From contig NZ_WOEZ01000276.1 in assembly GCF_013177735.1 (NCBI RefSeq), forward strand, positions 28,345 to 92,344: 64,000 nucleotides of DNA, read 5' to 3'. Positions 8,216 to 16,592 of this stretch are shown piece after piece (the stretch's first letter is position 1; each line of letters starts with the position of its first letter). Below the pieces are notes generated by a model, which ran no database searches, was not told where the DNA came from, and saw only the letters and a program-made list of their open reading frames with translations. A program made the position numbers and the translations under genes. The stretch is from Paraburkholderia elongata. Its GTDB lineage: Bacteria; Pseudomonadota; Gammaproteobacteria; Burkholderiales; Burkholderiaceae.

Positions 8216-8759
8216 AGCGGACCCGTGCATCGAGAATATTGCCGTCGACCGCAGGACGTTCGACGTGGATCGCCTGTAGCGCCGCATTGGGTACGTTGTT
8301 CAGGACTGCCGCGAGAAAACGCCGGATCGCACTGTACTGATCCTTGACAGGCAATAGCACCTGATACCGCGTAAAGGGCGCACCGGCTTCGGTCGTCACC
8401 TGATATTCGGCGGAACCGAGCGTCAAATTGCTGTCGCGAGCCTGCGCCAATATCACCGCGATATCGTTCGCGCTTTGCGTGAAACCCGGGAACAGTCCCG
8501 GCAAGGTATCGAGTGCGATCGCATCCACCGCCGCGCTGCGCTCGCCGGCAACGTGATGCGCGTTCGCCGTACGCGCGACTCGCGCAGGATCCTGCATCTC
8601 ATGCATTCCGTGCGTCCCGGAGTCCACACTGGGAGTCGAGACGGCCACGATGGCGGCAACGCCGATCGCCAGCGCGCCGAGCAGTCCCGGCAGGCCGAAC
8701 GAGCGCTGCATCTCGAAGCGCAGCGTCAACAGCGTGTCCTGCAGCTGGTCCGTTTTCAT
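8184..8759 (-). CDS. PilO/GspM-like inner-membrane platform protein
   Basis: This 191-aa protein has a short cytoplasmic N-terminus (MKTDQLQDTLLTLRFEMQRS), one membrane span (LPGLLGALAIGVAAIVAVS, about residues 22-40) and a periplasmic domain ending in QAIHVERPAVDGNILDARV, as expected of the ferredoxin-like fold of PilO/GspM. The start ATG overlaps the stop of the PilN-like gene (ATGA) and has GGAGGAAG upstream; a longer upstream extension in this frame overlaps the PilN-like gene and is rejected. Together with the neighbours it would form the PilM-N-O-P alignment complex linking the ATPase to the secretin. Identity rests on order, topology and size more than on sequence similarity. Confidence 0.72.
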   Translation of the reverse strand: MKTDQLQDTLLTLRFEMQRSFGLPGLLGALAIGVAAIVAVSTPSVDSGTHGMHEMQDPARVARTANAHHVAGERSAAVDAIALDTLPGLFPGFTQSANDIAVILAQARDSNLTLGSAEYQVTTEAGAPFTRYQVLLPVKDQYSAIRRFLAAVLNNVPNAALQAIHVERPAVDGNILDARVRFELIYRTAQP

Positions 8760-9286
8760 GACTTCCTCCAGACGGCAGTGATCTGGAAGCGCACGGGTTT
8801 GCCCGGCACATTCGTCTCGATCAGGTGATCGTTGAGCACGGCTTCGCGCAGCAGAACGCTGCTCTGCAGATACTTCAGGTACGCAATCATCGCGTCGAAG
8901 TTCTTCGCCTCGGCGGTGATACGGATCTGGCTTTGCGCGGGGTTCTGATCGATGCCGATCAGCGCGACATCGTGATCCGGATAGTCTTCGACGATCGAGA
9001 AGAGGTCCTGCCACGGCACGGTCAGTTCCCGCAGAACCGACTGGCTCTGCTTTTCCGCGAGCCTGGCGGCCGGCGTCAGCGGCGCCTTCACCACGTGCCG
9101 GCTTGCCATTGTCTGCTGCCGGACGGCCTCCAGTTGCGCCTGCGCGCGATCGTTTTCCGCGTGCGCATGCCAGAGCCGCGCGCCGCTTGCGAGCAACAGC
9201 ACGGCAGCGACGCACAGCAGGATGATGCCGCCAGCCGGGGGGGTGGCACGGCGCCCGCTGAAGTCGAGGTCAAGGCGCGGGATCAT
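8756..9286 (-). CDS. PilN/GspL-C-like inner-membrane platform protein
   Basis: The product (176 aa) has an N-terminal MIPRLDLDF motif, reminiscent of the PilN segment that docks into PilM, then a membrane span (IILLCVAAVLLLASGARLW, about residues 18-36), a coiled-coil-prone stretch and a ferredoxin-like periplasmic domain with VALIGIDQNPAQSQIRITAEA. I choose the ATG at 9286 because it overlaps the upstream stop as ATGA and has GGAG eight bases before it; a GTG nine bases earlier is also open. It is predicted to pair with the PilO-like protein. Confidence 0.77.
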   Translation of the reverse strand: MIPRLDLDFSGRRATPPAGGIILLCVAAVLLLASGARLWHAHAENDRAQAQLEAVRQQTMASRHVVKAPLTPAARLAEKQSQSVLRELTVPWQDLFSIVEDYPDHDVALIGIDQNPAQSQIRITAEAKNFDAMIAYLKYLQSSVLLREAVLNDHLIETNVPGKPVRFQITAVWRKS

Positions 9287-10170
9287 TGTGCACACTCCAT
9301 CAGCCGATGCGCGGGCGAGCGGTCCGTCGCCGGCGCCTGCCGGATCGCTGCGGCGAAACGCGCTTCGAACGGCGCCAACTCGGTCTCGACCCCGAACAGA
9401 TAGATCTTGCAGTCTTCGTGCTTCAGGTTTGCCCGGGTCGCGGAGCGTTCGAACAACTGCTCGGCCAGTTCGGCCAGCCGGGACGCGTCGCCAGCATCAC
9501 CGGGAAACAGGCGCTGTGCGTCGTAGGCGACCCAGCGATTCTGTTCGATCATGACCGCCTGCATCTGCTCGTCCGCGACGAACAGCAGCAGCGCCTCACC
9601 GCCCTCGACCGCGTCGCCGATGCAATTGAGCATCTCCGGAAGACATAGCGTCAAACGGCTAATCCCGACCTGTTCGGCCGTGCTCACGTCGTGGATACCG
9701 TCAAGCAGTTCGCGCGACATCGCGCTGGCAAACAGAGCCCGACCGCCGCGCTGCACGCTGAAACGCACCACCAGCGACGCGCCGTCCATCCCGTACGTAT
9801 CGGTGAAATGAGCTAACGCGATCTCTTCGAGTTCGCGCGCGCGCAGCGCGCGGAAATCGCCACGCAAGATCGCGTGATTGCCCCAGAAATCATCCAGCAC
9901 CATGTATGCGCTGCGCTTCTGCACAAACTCCTGCGGCACTGGCGCGGTATCGGCGGCGGGCGTCGCGATGAGCGTCTCGGCAAGCGCTGCGCGCAGCGCA
10001 TCGAGTGCGCCCGGTTCAGTGCAGCACTGCTCCTCGGGAATCGCAACGCTGGCAGGCTCGGCAGCAGATGCCGGTTTGCGCAGGCGCAACAGCCGGGGCA
10101 CGCGCGCACCGACGACAATCTCACGTGTGCCGACTCCGATTGCAACCGGACTATTCAACCATCGTGACAC
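9283..10170 (-). CDS. PilM/GspL-like cytoplasmic actin-fold protein (divergent)
   Basis: This 295-aa soluble protein sits where pilM lies in type IV pilus operons, directly before the PilN-like gene. It begins with SPVAIGVGTREIVVG, which resembles the first beta-strand pair of an actin-like fold, and contains a DDFWGNHAILRGDFRAL stretch, but I do not see the full PilM nucleotide-binding signature, so it is a divergent member. It starts at a GTG inside the last 20 bases of gspE, with AGGAG seven bases upstream. Likely role: cytoplasmic ring that couples the GspE ATPase to the membrane platform (inference from context). Confidence 0.65.
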   Translation of the reverse strand: MSRWLNSPVAIGVGTREIVVGARVPRLLRLRKPASAAEPASVAIPEEQCCTEPGALDALRAALAETLIATPAADTAPVPQEFVQKRSAYMVLDDFWGNHAILRGDFRALRARELEEIALAHFTDTYGMDGASLVVRFSVQRGGRALFASAMSRELLDGIHDVSTAEQVGISRLTLCLPEMLNCIGDAVEGGEALLLFVADEQMQAVMIEQNRWVAYDAQRLFPGDAGDASRLAELAEQLFERSATRANLKHEDCKIYLFGVETELAPFEARFAAAIRQAPATDRSPAHRLMECAQ

Positions 10171-11902
10171 GGTTAATCTCCTCGAGAGTCGTTTCGCCGC
10201 GCTTCACGAGTTCGACCGCAGCGGTACGCAGCGACTGCATGCCGTAGCGCATCGCTGCCGCCTTGATAGCCCCAAGCGGCGCGCGCTCCGACAGCAGTTG
10301 CCGCAACTCGTCGTTCATGCGCAACGCTTCTGCGATTGCGCGGCGTCCGCGGTACCCGCTGCCGCGGCACGCCGCGCAGCCCGTGCCGCGATGAAACAAA
10401 TAGCTGCCGGCGGTATCCGGATCGATGCCCGAACGAACCAGCGTGTCCGCGTCGATCACCTCATCGGTCGTGCAATCCGGGCAACACTGCCGCAAGAGAC
10501 GCTGGGCGACGACGCCGTTGAGCGCGGACACGAAGCTGTACGGATCGACCTCCATGTTCGTGAAGCGGCCGATCACATCGAACACGTTGTTCGCGTGCAC
10601 GGTGGTGAACACCTGGTGACCGGTCAACGCTGCCTGCACGGCGATTTGTGCGGTTTCCGAATCGCGGATTTCGCCGACCATTATCTTGTCCGGGTCATGC
10701 CGCAAAATCGACCGCAGTCCGCGCGCGAACGTCAGCCCCTTCGCTTCGTTGACCGGAATCTGCAGGATGTCGCCCAGCTGATATTCGACCGGGTCCTCGA
10801 TCGTCACGATCTTCTCAAGGCCATTGTTGATCTCGGTAAGAATCGCGTAGAGCGTCGTCGTCTTGCCGCTGCCGGTCGGCCCAGTCACGAGCAGCATCCC
10901 GTACGGCATCGACGCAACCGAGCGCATGAAGCGTGTATCAGCCTGCTGGAAACCCAGCGCCTCGAGCGTCAGACCGCCGGAGGCCTGCGAAAGCTGATAG
11001 CGGTCAAGGATCCGCAGCACCGCATCCTCGCCGAACTGATTCGGCATGATCGACACGCGGAAATCGATGTCACGTCCCGCGTACTGCGCCTTGAAACGCC
11101 CGTCCTGCGGAACGCGGCGCTCGGCAATATCGAGTTCGGAAATCACTTTCACGCGCGACAGGACCTGGTCCGCGACATCGCGGCCTTCGACCCGGCGCAC
11201 CACAGTTAGCACGCCGTCCACACGGCACTTGATCATCAAACCGCTGGCGCGGCATTCGAGGTGGATGTCGCTTGCCATCATCTTCAGCGCGTCATAGATC
11301 GTCGAGTTGAGCAGCCTCACCACCGGGCTGTCGTCACTGCTGATGCCCTGCAGCGTCAACGCGAGCGAAGACGGATCGACTGCACTCTGGATCGGGTCGT
11401 CGAACGCGAGCGAGTCCATCGCCCGCACGTCTTTTTCGCGCACAGCCAGATACGCGCTGATGTCTCCCGCACTCGCGAGCGCCCAGCCGTACGGCACGGT
11501 CGGCCGCGAGCGCATGCGGTGCTCGACGACGCCTCGCGTGCGCGCGTCGAGCGGATCGGCGATGACGAACAGAAGACCCTTGCCGCTGTTTGTGCCGTTT
11601 GTACCATTTGTGCCGTTTATCTCGCGAAAGCACACGCACAGGCGGGTCGTCGCTTCGACAAACGAAATCACGTCGAAATCGGGCTCGTACTGATTCAACT
11701 CGCGCATGCTGATCGGCTTCATGCGGAATTGCGCGGCCAGCCGGGTGCACATCTCGTCCGCGCTCAGCGCCGTCTGCGTCATCAACTCCTCCAGCGCACG
11801 AATGCCGGAACCATGCCGCTCGCTGAGCGTTCGCAGTGCGTCGCGCAGCTCGACACGCGGTTCGACATTGAGGCTTGCCAGAGGTGTGCTGACGGAATCC
11901 AC
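10151..11902 (-). CDS. gspE: GspE/PilB-type secretion ATPase
   Basis: This 583-aa hexameric motor ATPase drives pseudopilus assembly at the inner membrane. It has an N1E-like domain, then the catalytic core with the SDIHLE motif (about residue 212), Walker A GPTGSGKT at residues 341-348, an aspartate box VTIEDPVE, Walker B VGEIRD, and a tetracysteine zinc site (CCPDC and CAAC) characteristic of GspE/PilB. The chosen GTG at 11902 has GGAG seven bases upstream; an upstream ATG at 11941 would overlap the gspF end and lacks a good ribosome site. A tandem NGT repeat (residues 96-104) interrupts the N-terminal domain. The gene is 19 bp after gspF and overlaps the PilM-like gene. Confidence 0.94.
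   Translation of the reverse strand: MDSVSTPLASLNVEPRVELRDALRTLSERHGSGIRALEELMTQTALSADEMCTRLAAQFRMKPISMRELNQYEPDFDVISFVEATTRLCVCFREINGTNGTNGTNSGKGLLFVIADPLDARTRGVVEHRMRSRPTVPYGWALASAGDISAYLAVREKDVRAMDSLAFDDPIQSAVDPSSLALTLQGISSDDSPVVRLLNSTIYDALKMMASDIHLECRASGLMIKCRVDGVLTVVRRVEGRDVADQVLSRVKVISELDIAERRVPQDGRFKAQYAGRDIDFRVSIMPNQFGEDAVLRILDRYQLSQASGGLTLEALGFQQADTRFMRSVASMPYGMLLVTGPTGSGKTTTLYAILTEINNGLEKIVTIEDPVEYQLGDILQIPVNEAKGLTFARGLRSILRHDPDKIMVGEIRDSETAQIAVQAALTGHQVFTTVHANNVFDVIGRFTNMEVDPYSFVSALNGVVAQRLLRQCCPDCTTDEVIDADTLVRSGIDPDTAGSYLFHRGTGCAACRGSGYRGRRAIAEALRMNDELRQLLSERAPLGAIKAAAMRYGMQSLRTAAVELVKRGETTLEEINRVTMVE
11591..11617 (-). repeat. Three 9-bp tandem repeats in gspE (NGT-NGT-NGT)
   Basis: Three in-frame nine-base units encode Asn-Gly-Thr three times between the N-terminal region and the rest of GspE. 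The units differ by single bases. Because the unit is a multiple of three, slippage would change linker length without a frameshift. Confidence 0.9.
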
Positions 11903-11921
11903 GTCTTTTCTCCAGGGAGGT

Positions 11922-13124
11922 CTATTGAATGCTCGATGCAATTTCGAAAATCGGCATGTACATCAGCACGACAATTCCACCGATAACCACACCGATAAAA
12001 ATCATCATCGCGGGTTCGATCAGACGCGAGATCAGATCAATCGTGCGGGACACCTGCGCCTCCTGAAACGCAGCGATTCTGTCGAGAACAGGTCCAAGAC
12101 CGCCGGTCTTCTCCGCCACCGTCAGGAGCCGATAGGAAATCGGGTTGGCGAGTCCACCCTGCTGAAACGCGTCGGAAATCTTTGTGCCGTTGCGCACCTG
12201 CTGGAGGGCCTCTGCGAGTGCGGCCTGGTCCGCGCGGCCGACCAGCCCACGCGCAAGTTCGAACGCGCGCACGGCGGGAATACCGCCGTCGACCAGCATC
12301 GCGGTCGTGCGATAAAACTGCGACTGGCGAAAGACACGGAAGTGTTGCCCGATGCCTGGTAGGGCAAGCATGCGATCGGTGATCCAGGTCCGGACCGCCG
12401 GCCTGCGCAGCGCGAAACCGGCCACCACCGCCAGCACAGCAAGGCTAACGCTCAACTCCGCCCCGTGGGCGTGCACCATGCTGCCCCAGGCGATCAGCAA
12501 GCGCGAGAGCAGCGGCAGCTCGCGCCCGCTGTGTTCAAGCAAGGTCGCGAACCTCGGCACAACGAAACCCAGCAGAAACAGCACGACCGCCGCGCCCACC
12601 AGTAACAGGACGGTTGGATAGATCGCTGCCGACACCACCCGGCCGCGCAGTTCGTGAAGCATCGCGCTATTGCGCGAATAGCGGGTCAGGCTATCCGCGA
12701 GGCCGCCGGTTTGCTCGCTGGCTTTCACGCACGCGACAAGCACCGGCGGAAAGATGTGGCTCGCGTGCTCGAGCGCCGCGGAGAGTGACTGCCCCTCTTC
12801 CAGTAGTCGCAACAGCTCGCGGTACACCTGTGCCGAAGCCTCGCGGCGCTCATTGCCGCCGAGCGTGCGCAGTGCGTCGACGACGCCGACGCCTGCGTCG
12901 AGCAATGCCGCGAGTTCGCGCGCGAACAGTTCGACGTTGAACCGGGCGCCGGGCAGCGCCGCCCAGTTCTTCCGGTAGCGCCGCCGTCCGGCGTCGGCGC
13001 GAACCGATACGACGCGAAGACCGCGGGCGCGTGCAAGCGACGCAGCAGTCGACGACGAATCGCTATCGATGCGAAGCGTCTGGACCGCACCACTGGTATC
13101 GAAAACACGCAGCACGTACTTCAC
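11922..13124 (-). CDS. gspF: GspF/PilC-type inner-membrane platform protein
   Basis: This 400-aa protein has the two repeated cytoplasmic domains and three membrane spans of the GspF family. The first domain contains LFARELAALLDAGVGVVDAL, followed by a span (VLLLVGAAVVLFLLGFVVPRF). The second repeat carries FYRTTAMLVDGGIPAVRAFEL, and a final span MMIFIGVVIGGIVVLMYMPIF lies just before the end. I take the GTG at 13124 (AAGGAG seven bases upstream; product starts VKYVLRVFD) instead of the longer form from 13172. It is the second gene of the operon and would anchor the GspE motor. Confidence 0.92.
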   Translation of the reverse strand: MKYVLRVFDTSGAVQTLRIDSDSSSTAASLARARGLRVVSVRADAGRRRYRKNWAALPGARFNVELFARELAALLDAGVGVVDALRTLGGNERREASAQVYRELLRLLEEGQSLSAALEHASHIFPPVLVACVKASEQTGGLADSLTRYSRNSAMLHELRGRVVSAAIYPTVLLLVGAAVVLFLLGFVVPRFATLLEHSGRELPLLSRLLIAWGSMVHAHGAELSVSLAVLAVVAGFALRRPAVRTWITDRMLALPGIGQHFRVFRQSQFYRTTAMLVDGGIPAVRAFELARGLVGRADQAALAEALQQVRNGTKISDAFQQGGLANPISYRLLTVAEKTGGLGPVLDRIAAFQEAQVSRTIDLISRLIEPAMMIFIGVVIGGIVVLMYMPIFEIASSIQ

Positions 13125-13187
13125 GTCGACTCTCCTTGCAAACCACCCACTACCGGCCCGGCGTCGCGGCAACCGCGCGGCGCACCG

Positions 13188-13670
13188 TTACCACGAAGAA
13201 ACGGTCGTGTTCTCGCCGACGCCGCCGCCTCGTCCATCCTTGCCAAGCGAAAACAGATCGTAGTCGCCGTGCTCACCCGGCGAACGATACTGGTACGGGC
13301 GATCCCACGGATCGACCGGCACCGCCTTCGCCAGATACGGCCCGCTCCAATGTGCCGCATCCTGCGGTTTGGCCATGAGCGCCTGCAGCCCTTCTTCGGT
13401 CGACGGATAGGACCCGACATCCAGCCGGTATTGATCGAGCGCCTGCCCCAGCGAGACGATCTGCGCGCGCGCGATCTTCGTATTCGACTTGCCGACCTGT
13501 TCGAAATATCGAGGAGCAACGAGACCCGCCAGCAAGCCGATGATGACCATCACCACGAGCAGCTCGAGCAGCGTGAAGCCGCGGCTGCGTCGCCCGCCCC
13601 TTTCGAGGCGGACGCACTGCCACGGACGCCCGGGCAGCCCGGGCTTGATAGAGGACAATTCAGTGTGCAC
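13188..13670 (-). CDS. gspG: Major pseudopilin GspG
   Basis: This 160-aa protein, with an unusually long 30-residue basic leader, has the prepilin site SRG|FTLLELLVVMVIIGLLAGL including E5, then the GspG fold signatures: ALDQYRLDVGSYPSTEEGL, VDPWDRPYQYRSPG and the calcium-loop region DLFSLGKDGRGGG near the C-terminus. It is the closest of the four pseudopilins to canonical T2SS GspG and heads the operon, so it is probably the main subunit of the pseudopilus. Translation seems to start at GTG 13670 behind a GGGGGGAG stretch with short spacing; I see no better in-frame start. Confidence 0.92.
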   Translation of the reverse strand: MHTELSSIKPGLPGRPWQCVRLERGGRRSRGFTLLELLVVMVIIGLLAGLVAPRYFEQVGKSNTKIARAQIVSLGQALDQYRLDVGSYPSTEEGLQALMAKPQDAAHWSGPYLAKAVPVDPWDRPYQYRSPGEHGDYDLFSLGKDGRGGGVGENTTVSSW

Positions 13671-13682
13671 AGCTCCCCCCTG

Positions 13683-13742
13683 TATCGACCCACCGCTTCG
13701 GCAATGCCGAAGCCGTTGAATGCATTCTTGTTCAGGTCGATA
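13683..13742 (-). promoter_or_regulatory. Nested inverted repeats in the gspG leader
   Basis: An outer 8-bp inverted repeat (TATCGACC at 13683-13690, GGTCGATA at 13735-13742) encloses a perfect hairpin GCTTCGGC-AAT-GCCGAAGC at 13695-13713. It lies immediately upstream of the gspG start, in what should be promoter or 5' leader of the secretion operon. It could be an operator or an RNA structure; no clear sigma70 hexamers were recognised around it. Confidence 0.55.
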
Positions 13743-13804
13743 CGGGCAAGAAGTAGGGAGAGCCGTCCAAAGACATGGGTAAAGACCCTCCAGTTGCGCC
13801 GCGC

Positions 13805-14494
13805 TTATACGGAGGGGTGATGCACGCGTTCTTCGTCCGGCAGCGTCAGCACGCCCATGTCGATTGCGATGCGCACAAGACCTGTCACGTTCGTGATGCC
13901 CAGCTTGCGCATCAGACTCGCGCGATGCTTTTCGATCGTTTTCGGGCTGAGATTCAGGTGCTCGCCGACCTGCCGATTGGTGTGCCCCTCGACAACGAGT
14001 CGCAGCACTGACCGCTCACGGCCGGTCAACGCATCCCAGCCGTGTGCTTTTTGCGGGGTACCCGGAGCGAGGTCAAGCGAACCGGCACAGCGACCGCGAG
14101 CGTCGAGACTCGTGTTGCGCTTGCCCTGCATGACAAGCCGCATCTCACCGACCAGGTCTTCGAATGACGCGTCCTTGATCACATAGCCGTCGGCGCCCGC
14201 GGCAAACGACTCTCGCACGTGTTCTTCGCTGCGATGAACGGTAAGGACAATGATGCGGATCTGCGGGGCGCGGCGCTTGATTGCGGCGATCGCCTCGAAA
14301 CCGCTCCCGCCCGGCATCGAAAGGTCCATCAAGATGAGATCGGGCATCGTCGCGATCGCTAGCCGGTATGCTTCGACTCCGTCGCTCGCCTCACCAACGA
14401 TCCGGTAGTCGTATAGTTCGGACACCATGCGGCAAAGGCCGCTGCGCAAAAGATGCTGATCCTCCGCAATCAGCACGCGATGCTGGGTCTCCAA
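13805..14494 (-). CDS. NarL/FixJ-type response regulator
   Basis: This 229-aa two-domain regulator has a receiver domain with acidic pocket ED, phosphoacceptor D57 in LMDLSMPGG and the conserved lysine in GYVIKDA. Its C-terminal LuxR helix-turn-helix contains LTGRERSVLRLVVEGHTNRQ and LSPKTIEKHRASLMRKL. I choose a TTG start at 14494 because AAGGAG lies eight bases upstream and it aligns exactly with the start of the paralogous regulator at 17378; a GTG at 14515 has no ribosome site. It follows the SCO1-like gene on the same strand and lies opposite the NarX-type kinase that may phosphorylate it (inference). Confidence 0.93.
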   Translation of the reverse strand: METQHRVLIAEDQHLLRSGLCRMVSELYDYRIVGEASDGVEAYRLAIATMPDLILMDLSMPGGSGFEAIAAIKRRAPQIRIIVLTVHRSEEHVRESFAAGADGYVIKDASFEDLVGEMRLVMQGKRNTSLDARGRCAGSLDLAPGTPQKAHGWDALTGRERSVLRLVVEGHTNRQVGEHLNLSPKTIEKHRASLMRKLGITNVTGLVRIAIDMGVLTLPDEERVHHPSV

Positions 14495-14524
14495 TTTCGT
14501 CGCTCCTTGCCGCACCGTGCGAGA

Positions 14525-15157
14525 CTAGTTGGACGCAACGGCGTCATGGTAGGCGCTCAGCAGTTCCGCCGGCGTCGCGAAGCCGTCGATACGCAGCCAT
14601 GGTTTTCCGGGCGCCGCACGCAGGAATGCAACCGGCGTGTGATTCATCTTGTCGCCCCGATAGACGTTGAAGGCGCGTTGCGTCGCAATGCTCGCCTCGA
14701 CGGTGCCGGTGTAGTGCTGCCACTCCGGGCCGGCGTCGAATCGGGCAGCGTACGTTCTAAGGCGTGCCGGGGTGTCCTGCTCAGGATCGATCGAGATCGA
14801 CACGATGTGCACCTTGTTCCGGTCGCCGCCTAACTCGCTTTGCAACTTCTCGAGCGTCTGGCTGACCATTGGGCAAATGGTGGTGCACGTGGTGTAGATG
14901 AAAGTCAGGATCACCGGCCGGCCGTCGTTCAATTCATCGATCAACGAGACCGTCTTGCCGTCGTCCCTGACCAGCTTCACCGGCGGCAGCGTGTAGTCGA
15001 CGGTCGAGCGCATGGTGCCCGACATCATGTGATGATGCATATGCGCGTCGGCGCCATCGGCGGCATCTGCGGCAGACGCGCACCATGCCGCGGGACCTGC
15101 CAGTCCGGCGCCGGCTAGCAGGACCGCGCCGAACAGGACTACATTGGTCGTTCTCAT
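14525..15157 (-). CDS. SCO1/SenC/PrrC-family copper/redox protein
   Basis: This 210-aa exported protein of the SCO family acts in the periplasm in copper delivery to the CuA site of cytochrome oxidase or in thiol redox signalling. It shows a signal peptide (MRTTNVVLFGAVLLAGAGLA), a short His/Met-rich segment (AHMHHHMMSGTM) after it, the CxxxC copper site in TTCTTICPM and a conserved histidine in MNHTPVAFL within a thioredoxin fold. ATG 15157 is favoured over 15223 because it sits at the signal peptide with GGAG six bases upstream. The response-regulator gene follows closely, so the two are probably co-transcribed. Confidence 0.9.
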   Translation of the reverse strand: MRTTNVVLFGAVLLAGAGLAGPAAWCASAADAADGADAHMHHHMMSGTMRSTVDYTLPPVKLVRDDGKTVSLIDELNDGRPVILTFIYTTCTTICPMVSQTLEKLQSELGGDRNKVHIVSISIDPEQDTPARLRTYAARFDAGPEWQHYTGTVEASIATQRAFNVYRGDKMNHTPVAFLRAAPGKPWLRIDGFATPAELLSAYHDAVASN

Positions 15158-15364
15158 TGCTGGCTCCAGAAGTATCATGAACACGGCGTCGATACCCGCG
15201 TGACCGCATGAAAGGCGCGCCACCGTGCATGTTCAGTCTCATGAATTTGCGCGCGAGCGTCATTGGATGAGAGCCCCCAAAGCAAGGTAGGGCATGTCCG
15301 CCTGCGGGAAAACCCGCCGTGTTTAATCGGGGACTCCCCACATCGCGACTCAGTACATGTCCGG

Positions 15365-15394
15365 TTGCAGCGAGCGCGAGTCGAGGCCTACAAT
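15365..15394 (+). promoter_or_regulatory. Candidate sigma70 promoter for the histidine kinase gene
   Basis: TTGCAG (15365-15370) and TACAAT (15389-15394) are spaced by 18 bp, about 45 bp upstream of the kinase ATG. The transcript would include a CTTAAG-containing near-palindrome and the GGGAG ribosome site at 15431-15435. Prediction from consensus only. Confidence 0.5.
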
Positions 15395-15440
15395 TTGTAT
15401 AGGCTTAAGATTCCCTTAAGGAAACGCATCGGGAGCTCCA

Positions 15441-16574
15441 ATGGATGCAAACGAGCCTGCCGGACACCAGGTGAAGCTGGTCGACCTGATCGAGGCCATG
15501 CGCAAGCTTTGCATTGCGGCACGGCCTCACGAACCGGGCACCGGCAGCGTCACTGATGCGCGCGGTGCGGCACTTGCCGTTCTCACGCCGGATGGAACAT
15601 TCCTGTCGGCGAATCGTACCGCGGCGGCCCTGTTGGGCTACTCGAGCGCCGAGCTGGCCGGCAAGCGGCTCGTCGACCTGGCGCCGGACGACCTGTGCGT
15701 AGCGCTCGCGGGAGAATTGTCCGTGAGCGCGCATCGCGAATTTCATTCCTTTCCTGCGGTACTCTGCGGCCGCATCGGCCACCCGACCCGGCTCATGTTG
15801 CACCAGCAGTCGGTCCCCAGCGGCCAGACCGGGCGCAGTGCGTTGCTGACGCTTTTTGAGGAGTCTCTGATTCCCGGGCCCGAACTTGCGGATGCCACGC
15901 GTTTGCCCGATGCGAGTGCGCGGGACCGTCTAACGTACCTGACGATGGGTCAACAGAAAGAGCGTCAACGCCTTGCGGCGGAACTGCACGACGGCCTTGG
16001 GCAAGCATTGACGCTCGTCAAGCTGATGGCCGAGGACGCACTGATGCGGATACGCCGCGGGCAGGTCGACGACGCTGCCCAGCTGCTGGATGCAACCGTG
16101 CTCAGAATCCGTGAGACGATCGGCGACGTGAGGCAGATATGCGGGGAACTGCGCCCGGTCATGCTCGATCAGCTCGGCCTGCCCGCCGCGTTGGGTTCAC
16201 TATGCCGGCGCATCGAGCGCAGCGCCGAACACATCTCGGTCGTGTTCAACTGCGACGTCGGCGACGAGGACGTGCCGGAGCATCTAAAGGCCGACATATT
16301 CAGGCTCGCTCAGGAAGCGCTGAACAACACCGTCAAGCATGCAGCAGCCACGGAAGTCACGCTCGGGTTCCGACGTATTGCGGGCGGCCTTTTGATGACG
16401 ATTCTGGACAACGGCGTCGGCTACGAAAACCGTCCTCTGTCGACAGAGGACGCCTGTGCAACCGGTCTTGGCCTGATCGGCATGCAACACCGGGTCGAGT
16501 CGCACGGCGGCACGTTTTCAATCCAGTCGTTCGGTACGAGCGGAACGCTGGTCTCGGCGGCATGGACCGCCTAG
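15441..16574 (+). CDS. NarX/DegS-type sensor histidine kinase with PAS domain
   Basis: This 377-aa cytoplasmic protein has no transmembrane segments. An N-terminal PAS-like region (about residues 38-85, ALAVLTPDGTFLSANRTAAALLGY) precedes a HisKA_3 dimerisation domain with the phosphorylated His183 in ELHDGLGQ, then a HATPase_c domain with N-box NNTVKHAA, DNGVGYE and GLGLIGMQHRVESHGG. The gene lies between two regulators of the NarL type that run on the opposite strand, one divergent behind the SCO1 gene, one convergent 18 bp away. One kinase feeding two regulators is the simplest reading but is inference. The absence of membrane spans suggests an intracellular cue. Confidence 0.93.
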   Translation: MDANEPAGHQVKLVDLIEAMRKLCIAARPHEPGTGSVTDARGAALAVLTPDGTFLSANRTAAALLGYSSAELAGKRLVDLAPDDLCVALAGELSVSAHREFHSFPAVLCGRIGHPTRLMLHQQSVPSGQTGRSALLTLFEESLIPGPELADATRLPDASARDRLTYLTMGQQKERQRLAAELHDGLGQALTLVKLMAEDALMRIRRGQVDDAAQLLDATVLRIRETIGDVRQICGELRPVMLDQLGLPAALGSLCRRIERSAEHISVVFNCDVGDEDVPEHLKADIFRLAQEALNNTVKHAAATEVTLGFRRIAGGLLMTILDNGVGYENRPLSTEDACATGLGLIGMQHRVESHGGTFSIQSFGTSGTLVSAAWTA

Positions 16575-16592
16575 TGTACTTTCCATTCGCGC

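Noticed and set aside
8760..9215. N-terminal extension of the PilO-like gene
   Set aside because: The frame stays open upstream but overlaps the PilN-like gene; the ATG at 8759 has GGAGGAAG, an ATGA overlap and a sensible membrane topology.
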